Assembly (NCBI GenBank): GCA_023515795.1
Contig: JALGPX010000095.1
Location: 1 to 27,261 of the forward strand
Direction of reading: 5' to 3'
From: Amoeboaphelidium occidentale
Taxonomy: Eukaryota > Aphelidiomycota > Aphelidea
Length of the DNA stretch: 27,261 bases
Under the pieces are notes generated by a model that searched no databases, was not told where the DNA came from, and worked only from the letters and a program-made list of their open reading frames with translations. Below, in pieces: positions 1 to 6,172 of the stretch. Each line of letters begins with the position of its first letter. Position 1 is the stretch's first letter. The position numbers and the translations under genes were made by a program.

Positions 1-1
1 A

Positions 2-737
2 CTGAAGGAGAATACGAGACCGGAGATGATCAAACTGAAGAATGAATTGGAAAAGAACAAGCAGAGGCAGCTTTTCAAAATTGTCAATGTCTTGGTGGCA
101 CATGCTGAAGCACTTCGTGGAACAAAGACTGGCGTTCCTTTGATCGTTGCAGGAAATCCTACATTCTCTCCTTCAGTCAAAGGCCAAAGAAGTGTTGCTC
201 CAAAAAGTTTACTCAGGTGGTTGTCGAAATTCTTTACGGTACTGGTTGTTGATGAATACAACACGTCAAAGGTAATACTTTGTTGCTCAGAGAGTTTGAA
301 CTTCTTAGAATTGTCCGATGTGCTTTNNNNTGCTGAAGCACTTCGTGGAACAAAGACTGGCGTTCCTTTGATCGTTGCAGGAAATCCTACATTCTCTCCT
401 ACAGTCAAAGGCCAAAGAAGTGTTGCTCCAAAAAGTTTGCTCAGGTGGTTGTCGAAATTCTTCACGGTACTGGTTGTTGATGAATATAACACGTCAAAGG
501 TAATACTTTGTTGCTCAGAGAGTTTGAACTTCTTAGAATTGTCCGATGTGCTTTAAGCCTCTTGACAATTACGGTAATGAAGGAACTAGAATGTGGAAGT
601 GTAAAGATTGCAAGACTTCAACTGGACACGATCTCATTGTTAACAAGGATGTATCAGCGGCTAATTTCATGGCAAATATCGCAGTTTATCACTTTTTAAC
701 AAGAGAAAGACACCCCAGTTTCAGTAGGCAAGTCTGA
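2..737 (+). CDS. Fanzor (TnpB-like) RNA-guided nuclease, C-terminal part, interrupted by assembly gap
   Basis: This is the C-terminal half of an IS605 OrfB/TnpB-like nuclease of the eukaryotic Fanzor group. The frame is open from base 2. A 37-nt GT-AG intron (272-308 in the first copy, 500-536 in the second) follows the motif VVDEYNTSK. Splicing it out joins TSK to NCPMCF and then, beyond the gap, to KPLDN, MWKCKDC and NKDVSAANFM. That gives the CxxC...CxxC zinc ribbon followed by the RuvC-III aspartate motif (D-x-x-A-A-N) expected of TnpB/Fanzor. Unspliced, the frame stops directly after the intron. The glutamate of DEYNTSK may be the relocated catalytic Glu described for Fanzors; this is an inference. 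RuvC-I and the N-terminal domain lie outside the window. The stop is TGA at 735-737. The locus is best read as 2-271, 309-326, then 555-737, with 331-554 a second version of 103-326. Confidence 0.78.
103..326 (+). repeat. 224-bp repeat, copy A, abutting gap
   Basis: This copy is identical in length to 331-554 and differs at 4 positions. It ends exactly at the run of Ns. Three of the four differences are synonymous in the Fanzor frame and one changes Ser to Thr (TFSPS versus TFSPT). Confidence 0.95.
327..330. other. Assembly gap (4 N)
   Basis: Four undetermined bases separate two near-identical 224-bp sequences. The end of the left contig equals the start of the right contig, so this looks like two overlapping contig ends that were not merged rather than a true tandem duplication. 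Confidence 0.9.
331..554 (+). repeat. 224-bp repeat, copy B, abutting gap
   Basis: This is the second version of 103-326, starting exactly after the Ns. It continues without a break into the Fanzor zinc-ribbon exon, whereas copy A continues leftwards into upstream Fanzor sequence. Together they form a dovetail overlap. Confidence 0.95.
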
Positions 738-830
738 GCCAAAAAAATGTGACCGCTGCATAAAAGACGCAGCTTTTTCTATTCACAAAATAAAGCTTTT
801 CCTTTTCAGCGAAATTTCTTGTGATCAAAA
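738..830 (+). promoter_or_regulatory. Spacer between Fanzor stop and SRP19 start; hairpin and AATAAA
   Basis: This 93-bp spacer holds a short hairpin (GCTGC at 755-759 pairing with GCAGC at 769-773) followed by five T, and an AATAAA hexamer at 789-794. It must contain both the Fanzor 3' end and the core promoter and leader of the SRP19 gene. No TATA box stands out. Confidence 0.4.
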
Positions 831-1556
831 ATGGACGTCGACAACATGGACTTTCCGCTTACCGGCACCTTAGACTCAGTAGATAGAGTAAATGAGAAGA
901 TGCAAAGTCTGGAAATAACGGAACAATTAACTGGAAGTAAATTAGATTTTGAAAAGTTCAAGGACGCAATCGTTCTTTATCCTGCTTACTTCGATGCTCG
1001 CAAGTCAGAAAAGCAAGGAAGACGAGTACCGCGGGACTTGGCAATTAACACGGATGTTACTAAAGGCGGCATACCTTTGACTGCCTGGCAACTTGCGATG
1101 GCATGTGGAAGACTAGACATGCACGTTTTAGTTGAAGAAAGGAAGCGATACCCGAGAGATTATTGGGGTTACGGCAGAATACGCGTTAAACCGAAGGGTT
1201 CTTCTGTAATGAAAAGTAATTTGCTGTTTCAAATTTGTTTACATGTAGAGCGTCAATTGCTAAAAGAGATAGCCAGAATCTTGCCTACCGTTCAAACGGA
1301 GGTTTTACAGAGTTTGGAAGCCAAGGCAAAAGAGAGTGGCGTTGATATCCCAAAATCTGCCTACTCCATCCCTATTTCACCTAATTACTTTCCTTATGGT
1401 AATGATCCTCTAGCGTCCACTGCTCTGAAGTACGAGTATGGTGCTTTGCCGATGGAAGATTTGAGACCTAAAGTTACAGCAAAAGAGCAAACATCGTCTA
1501 CTACAGGGGCATCTTCCAGTTCTACTTCTAAAAAGTCAAAGAAGAACAGGAAATAG
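831..1556 (+). CDS. SEC65: Signal recognition particle subunit SRP19 (SEC65)
   Basis: This is the SRP19 subunit, which binds SRP RNA and helps assemble the particle that targets nascent secretory proteins to the ER. The 241-residue single-exon protein has the family core at about residues 44-125: LYPAYFD near the start, then GRRVP, the VEERKRYPRDYW segment and GRIRVKPKG. A charged helix follows (about 130-170). The C terminus is low complexity, Ser/Thr-rich and then Lys-rich (SKKSKKNRK), as is common in SRP19/Sec65. Length is between human SRP19 and yeast Sec65. The first ATG is used; no better start lies downstream before the conserved core. It converges with the heme-synthesis gene, with 18 bp between the two stop codons. 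Confidence 0.9.
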   Translation: MDVDNMDFPLTGTLDSVDRVNEKMQSLEITEQLTGSKLDFEKFKDAIVLYPAYFDARKSEKQGRRVPRDLAINTDVTKGGIPLTAWQLAMACGRLDMHVLVEERKRYPRDYWGYGRIRVKPKGSSVMKSNLLFQICLHVERQLLKEIARILPTVQTEVLQSLEAKAKESGVDIPKSAYSIPISPNYFPYGNDPLASTALKYEYGALPMEDLRPKVTAKEQTSSTTGASSSSTSKKSKKNRK

Positions 1557-1574
1557 ACTTCGTTTATTCCCTTT

Positions 1575-3159
1575 TCAGTTCATCAAATTGATAGCCTCTT
1601 CTCCAACGCGCTTCAACTTCAAATCATTCCAAATTTCATCCAAAGCGTTGCACAAATGATCCAACATCATCTCATCGTGACCCGGAGTAGGAGTAATACG
1701 TAAACGTTCGCCTCCAACAGGAACTGTAGGGTAATTGATACCTTGGACTAAAAATGAGGAATCTACGAGAGTTAAACTTACCATAGATGTTGTACTTGCT
1801 CAAAAGCAAGTCACTAGCCAATTTTGTGAGTTCAGCATTTCCAACTAAAACAGGAACAATGTGACTTGGATTATCTACAACTGGAATTCTGAGTTCTTTT
1901 AATCTGTTCTTCAGTAAAGCAACATTACGACGTTGTCCCATACGCTCATTCTCAGAATGTTTCAAATATTCAACACTAACAAGAGCACCAGCAACTATCG
2001 CAGGCGGTAGAGACGTGGTGAAGATAAATCCTGGAGCATATGATCTAATCATATCAACTAAACGAGAGGAACCAGCGATGTATCCACCTACAACACCATA
2101 CGCTTTTCCAAGTGTTCCAGAAATGATATCAACTTTGTCTAGTACAGATGAATCATTCTCTGCAATGCCACCGCCACGAGGACCATACATTCCAACAGCA
2201 TGAACTTCATCAAGGAAAGTTAAGGCGTTGTATTTACGGGCCAAATCACAGATTTCATCAATAGGACCGATCGAACCACACATGGAATATACCGACTCGA
2301 AAGCAATAACTTTAGGAACATTAATGTCAACTTGCTTAAGCTGTTCTTCCAAGTGGGCAACATCATTGTGTTTAAAAACAAACTTTTTCGCTCTTGAATT
2401 CCTAATTCCTTGGATCATAGACGCATGATTAGAACTATCAGAGAAGATAACACATTCAGGCAGCCTAGAGCAGAGTGTTGACAAAGTAGCATCATTAGCC
2501 ACAAAACAGGATGAAAACACCAGCGCCGCTTCTTTACGATGAAGATCAGCCAAACTGTTCTCAAGCGCCAAATGATACTCTCCATTTCCAGCGATGTTTC
2601 TAGTTCCACCAGCACCAGAACCGTGCTTATCAAGAGTCTTCTTAATCGCATCAACAACAATGGGATGTCTGCTCATGCCCAAATAGTCGTTGGAACACCA
2701 CACAGCAACTTTGCCTTTAGCTGATGGCGACTCAGCAAGCGGAAACTTCGAAGCCAACCGGTTGATATTATTAAAGTATCTGTAACTTTTATCACGGCGC
2801 TTCTTTTCCAGTTCCCTTTCAAAGATCCCATCGTAATTAATCGGTTTCTTCTTTGGTTCAGATTTTGGCTTTGCTTTTGGCGCAGCATTCGACAAGAACT
2901 CATTCATTCCCATCGGTTGCGGCGCTTTAAATTCATTCTCCAACGCCTTCGACATGACAGGGCAAGTTTTAGCAGCCATCGCCAATAAATTTGAATCGCT
3001 TTGGCTTTCATGAAATCCGTATTCGTTCACTTTTGTCTTTGCCATACTCTTCAAGCGGCTCATTGGCGTCTTGCGTAAGAACGGGCACAATAATTTGTAT
3101 CGATTATACTGACTGCTGAGTGTTTCTGCTTTGTTCATTGCGAAGCTTTTGGAAGTCAA
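1575..3159 (-). CDS. HEM1: 5-aminolevulinate synthase, mitochondrial (two exons)
   Basis: This enzyme condenses glycine with succinyl-CoA using PLP, the first step of heme synthesis, in the mitochondrial matrix. CDS is complement(1575..1747, 1782..3159), 516 aa, with a 34-nt GTAAGT...TTTTAG intron at 1748-1781 that splits a codon. Splicing yields [19 protein letters not shown], the family's C-terminal signature; unspliced, the frame is lost there. Other signatures are [27 protein letters not shown] and SGTLGKAYG, with the PLP-binding lysine at about K352. The leader carries two CP heme-regulatory motifs, LCPFL (C25-P26) and TCPVM (C66-P67), as in fungal and animal enzymes. The start may be M1 or the second Met (M8). 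It is divergent from the profilin gene across 429 bp. Confidence 0.95.
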
Positions 3160-3588
3160 TCAATTGGACGCTAAGAAATGGTGATCGGAGTTGCGTAATC
3201 CGCAGTCATGATCGGGACACTCGCGCCACCAAAAGCACATGGAGACGTGCAACTCGCTTTAAAAGTACTGATAAAGACGTCATTGCGTAATTTAAAGGAG
3301 TTACGGCGAAGGTTCGGCTTGCTGCTGTTACGTGAGCAACTTAGTTTAGTCATAGGAACCTTACAAGAGTCATGTATTACAATTTTCTTCATAGTTTCAA
3401 GAGTCATATCTCTAAATATTTAAAGCCATTCAGTTTTTGTGGCTGGAAGTGCGCCCAAAAGAATTAAACTGTTTGATTAATCCAATTGGCTAAACTGAAA
3501 ATAACACGGCATCATCGTGACAACCTGTTCAGTTTCAGATCGACCAGTTTGATTTCTCCAAGTCACTTCAAAAGTACTGATTATCACA
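3160..3588. promoter_or_regulatory. Divergent promoter region, HEM1 / profilin
   Basis: This 429-bp gene-free stretch lies between two divergent start codons. Short ORFs on both strands match no family and overlap each other. Visible elements are a palindromic CCAATTGG at 3482-3489 (about 100 bp before profilin), GACGTCA at 3276-3282, TTGCGTAAT at 3191-3199 and again at 3283-3291, and TTACGTGA at 3328-3335. The last four resemble bZIP sites. A 12-mer, AAAAGTACTGAT, occurs at 3261-3272 and 3570-3581. Function of these sites is inferred from resemblance only. Confidence 0.5.
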
Positions 3589-4095
3589 ATGTCTTGGCAA
3601 GCATACGTCGACGGAAACTTGGTTGGAACAAAGAAGATCGTTAAGGCAGCGATCCATGGTCATGATGGAAATCCTTGGTAAGTTCTTCATACATGTCTTC
3701 GCATCATATACTAATCCTTTAGGGCTACATCTGCTGGCTTCTCTGTAAGATCCAGATCTCGATCTTAGTTACTTATATTCTATAGTTGAAACCAGCTGAG
3801 GTTCAAGAATTGATCAAGGGTTTCAAGGACGCTGGTCCATTGAGAGCTAGCGGTTTGCGCTTGAATGGTGTCAAGTACATCGTCTTGAGAGCAGATGACA
3901 GAAGCATCTACGGAAAGCAGGTGAGCTTCTATCCTGTTTATGTGGCTTATGGTGATCTAGGGTACTGGTGGTATTGTGTGCGTTAAGACCAAGGCTGCTG
4001 TCTTGATCGGTGTCTATGATGAAACCGTTCAACCTGGAGAAGCTACCAAGGTCGTTGAACAACTTGCAGACTACCTTATCAGTGTCAACTACTAA
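3589..4095 (+). CDS. Profilin (four exons)
   Basis: Profilin binds actin monomers and poly-proline proteins to promote filament growth in the cytosol. CDS is join(3589..3677, 3723..3744, 3786..3920, 3961..4095), encoding 126 aa, the usual size. It begins [11 protein letters not shown], the canonical profilin N terminus, and ends in the conserved C-terminal helix ([17 protein letters not shown]). The middle has [17 protein letters not shown] and, across the last junction, [14 protein letters not shown]. The three introns are 45, 41 and 40 nt, all GT-AG; the first contains a good branch site (TACTAAT) close to its 3' end. The second exon is only 22 nt. An AATAAA lies 25 bp after the stop. The start is fixed by the family N terminus. 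Confidence 0.95.
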
Positions 4096-4120
4096 AGTCT
4101 GAGCAATGAGATGAAGTGGA

Positions 4121-4126
4121 AATAAA
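4121..4126 (+). terminator. Polyadenylation signal of profilin
   Basis: A canonical AATAAA hexamer lies 25 bp after the profilin stop codon, before the LIM gene. Confidence 0.55.
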
Positions 4127-4179
4127 GCGCAATTTGTGTACTTGTCCTACCTTAAAGTTTGTCTTTCTTTCTATCTCTC

Positions 4180-4578
4180 ATGCCCAACAATTGTCTGAAG
4201 TGTTCAAAAGTCGTTCTTGAACTTCCGAGTAAAGTTGGACCAGGATTCGTTAAGCAAGGATCTTACTCATGGCATTCTGCTTGTTTTGTGTGCACAAAAT
4301 GCAATAAGGCTTTGATCAATTCCAAATTTGTGATAACTGATGATAGTGCGTTACTATGCGAAGGCTGTGATACTGTACCTAATAGTCCAGCTTCTGGATC
4401 GCTTATCTGTAAAGGTTGTTCTAAATCAATCGAAGATAAGACGTACACCAACGCTTATGGTTTCAACTACCACAAAAAATGCCTCAATTGCGGAGTGTGT
4501 AAAAAAGCCCTCAACACAGGCGATGGGTTTTATGATGAAGATTTCGGATATGCTCTTCATTTGACCTGTTTGAAATAG
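4180..4578 (+). CDS. Two-LIM-domain protein
   Basis: This small 132-residue protein consists almost entirely of two LIM zinc fingers, which mediate protein-protein contacts, often on actin structures or in transcription complexes. LIM1 ligands are C5, C8, H32, C35, C38, C41, C60 and C63. LIM2 ligands are C77, C80, H98, C101, C104 and C107, then a terminal H127/C130 pair in place of the more usual C/C or C/D pair. The open frame extends upstream to 4159, but the first ATG is at 4180, just before the first cysteine. It is a CRP/four-and-a-half-LIM-like minimal protein; the exact orthologue cannot be named. It follows profilin by 84 bp and its stop is only 20 bp before the next start codon. Confidence 0.85.
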   Translation: MPNNCLKCSKVVLELPSKVGPGFVKQGSYSWHSACFVCTKCNKALINSKFVITDDSALLCEGCDTVPNSPASGSLICKGCSKSIEDKTYTNAYGFNYHKKCLNCGVCKKALNTGDGFYDEDFGYALHLTCLK

Positions 4579-4598
4579 ATCTCTTTGTTCCAAAGGCA

Positions 4599-5490
4599 AT
4601 GACGATGTTCGATCATTTGGAGCCAGCATCGGAAGCAGCGTCCACTGCCGGCGCTTTCTCATGGAATTATGTTAAACCGGCAGCATTAGAATGTCTCAAG
4701 TACGCTGTGTTTTATTCCGGTGTACATCTTGCAGCTGAGTACGGGGTTATCAGAAGACGAATTTCTGCGTCCAAGCTTGCTTCACTGAAGTGGTCAGAAA
4801 GAGTTTACATTGGCGAAAAGGTCTGTTCCACACTGAATGGATTGATTACAGGGCTCATAGGTAAATGTTAATCTTTGGGATAAGCTGAACTTGTTAGGAA
4901 CTTACATGTTGTTCGTGGCACCTGGATTTCAGGGTGAATTTGGAGTATTTCGATTCTATCCAAGGATTCTCGATATGGTCTTTAGCTCCTATGTTGGATA
5001 TTCTATTTATGACATGGGCACCATGGTTATTGTAGGCGATGAACCAATGGCAATGTGGTTTCATCATATTGTTGGTGCTTTCGGGGCCTTCGCGATGATG
5101 ATGTACAGACAGGCTGCGTTCTTTCCAGTCACTTTTCTCGCAACGGAACTCACGGTTGTTCCTACTAATTTAGTATGGTATTTAAGAACTCTAGATGTTG
5201 ATAAAAAATCTGCACTTTACCGTTGGAATGTCACAATCAGGAACATTGTATTCCTCACCGCAAGGTCAATTGTGGCACCAGCTTGTTTATCATATGCGTT
5301 ACAACAAGTAGAGGGCGCTTCTATTTCTGAAAAGATTTCTCGTTTGAAAGCAATATTTGCAACTTTACCACGCTTTTTGGTCGCAGGAACGGTGCTAAAT
5401 GTTGTGGGCTTGGGCGCATTAAACACATTCTGGAATATCATGGTTATTCGTAATGCCTTGAAAAAGTCAAGAGGCGCAAAGAAGGAATAA
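4599..5490 (+). CDS. TLC-domain multipass membrane protein, TLCD4/TMEM56-like (two exons)
   Basis: CDS is join(4599..4860, 4898..5490), 284 aa, with a 37-nt intron (4861-4897) holding a CTGAAC branch-like site. The TRAM/LAG1/CLN8 (TLC) domain covers about residues 40-275. It has several hydrophobic helices and a characteristic segment, YVGYSIYDMGTM...MWFHHIVGAFGAF, with the paired histidines of the family. TLC proteins act in ER or plasma-membrane lipid metabolism or sensing. This one lacks the ceramide-synthase Lag1 motif features I would expect (a full HxxHH series in a Lag1p context), so a TLCD-type role is more likely than ceramide synthase. The lysine-rich tail (KKSRGAKKE) could act as an ER-retrieval or topology signal. 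The start could also be the ATG at 4605. Confidence 0.8.
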
Positions 5491-5646
5491 ACCAAGCGCT
5501 TAATCTTTCTGTTTCAAGTAGCGCGGTGTCTGTCTCATGCAGATCTTTGCCTGATGGCGTGACATTGAACAACATAAGAGTTTATTAACAATGGGCCTTT
5601 CAACAGAGAAGTAAACAGATAATAATGAAGTGAGACGTTTCGCATG

Positions 5647-6138
5647 CTAAGTTTTTGGTGCAGCAGATGAGGGCGTACCAAATATCATGGGAAATCGCGT
5701 TGTAGCCTTCTCTTGTCGTTCCAGTCTGGCTTTGAGATCTTTAATCTGTTCCTCAAGGCTTTTAAGTGTATTCTCTAACTTATCTTGTTGTTCTTTTGTT
5801 ATGGCACGCTTTTCCATGTCATCCAGACGCTTTCGGTAAGTTTCTGCAACAACAGCCGCAACAGCTGCCCCAAAAATAATACTTTCACTAATAAAACTTG
5901 CAGCCAAGTCGATTGCTCGTTTGTCATCAAGCGGCATAATGTTTGGTTCAGGCCTTTGAACCTCTGCTTGTCTCCGCTTCAGCTTGATTTCAGCGCGATG
6001 ATATGCTTGAGCAAACTGAATGATCTTTCTCCGGAACAGGGGGTGTTCTGTGGCTTGAGTTTTGACGTATTTCGCTATTGGTTTCGAAATTTGTTTTATT
6101 ATCAGCAGGCCAATTTTGAATATGGGAAAGCTTATCAT
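5647..6138 (-). CDS. OPA3: OPA3-like mitochondrial protein
   Basis: OPA3 family proteins sit at mitochondrial membranes and affect mitochondrial shape; human mutations cause optic atrophy. The 163-residue product starts MISFPIFKIGLLIIKQISKP, the typical OPA3 opening. It continues with the conserved KPIA...K segment, HPLFRRKIIQFAQAYHRAE, a hydrophobic stretch (ESIIFGAAVAAVVAETYR) and a C-terminal coiled coil (about residues 105-145). The frame is open 15 codons further upstream, but the family N terminus fixes the start at 6138. It lies 34 bp downstream of the cyclin Y-like gene on the same strand, so the two may share transcription or its promoter lies inside that gene. Confidence 0.85.
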   Translation of the reverse strand: MISFPIFKIGLLIIKQISKPIAKYVKTQATEHPLFRRKIIQFAQAYHRAEIKLKRRQAEVQRPEPNIMPLDDKRAIDLAASFISESIIFGAAVAAVVAETYRKRLDDMEKRAITKEQQDKLENTLKSLEEQIKDLKARLERQEKATTRFPMIFGTPSSAAPKT

Positions 6139-6172
6139 CTTTGCCTCAATCTTTTGTACAAGAAAAGCGAGA

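Larger units (their letters stand above)
1..737 (+). mobile_element. Fanzor-type transposon remnant, 5' part outside window
   Basis: This stretch carries only the 3' half of a Fanzor (eukaryotic TnpB-like) coding sequence, entering open from the window edge. No inverted repeats or target-site duplications can be delimited here, because the 5' end is missing and an assembly gap interrupts the element. The 3' boundary must lie before the SRP19 start codon at 831. That Fanzors travel in transposons is family knowledge; mobility of this copy is inferred. Confidence 0.55.

Noticed and set aside
26-556. A continuous 176-residue ORF running through the Ns with an internal repeated domain
   Set aside because: It reads through a 4-N gap and through the intron. 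The repeat is a contig-end overlap, and the true product splices before the zinc ribbon.
755-778. Bacterial-type intrinsic terminator
   Set aside because: The region is clearly eukaryotic (spliceosomal introns all around) and the stem is only 5 bp. It is kept only as a possible RNA-end feature.
3171-3423. Two overlapping opposite-strand ORFs of about 70-78 codons between HEM1 and profilin
   Set aside because: Neither resembles a known family, they shadow each other, and the region is better explained as a divergent promoter.
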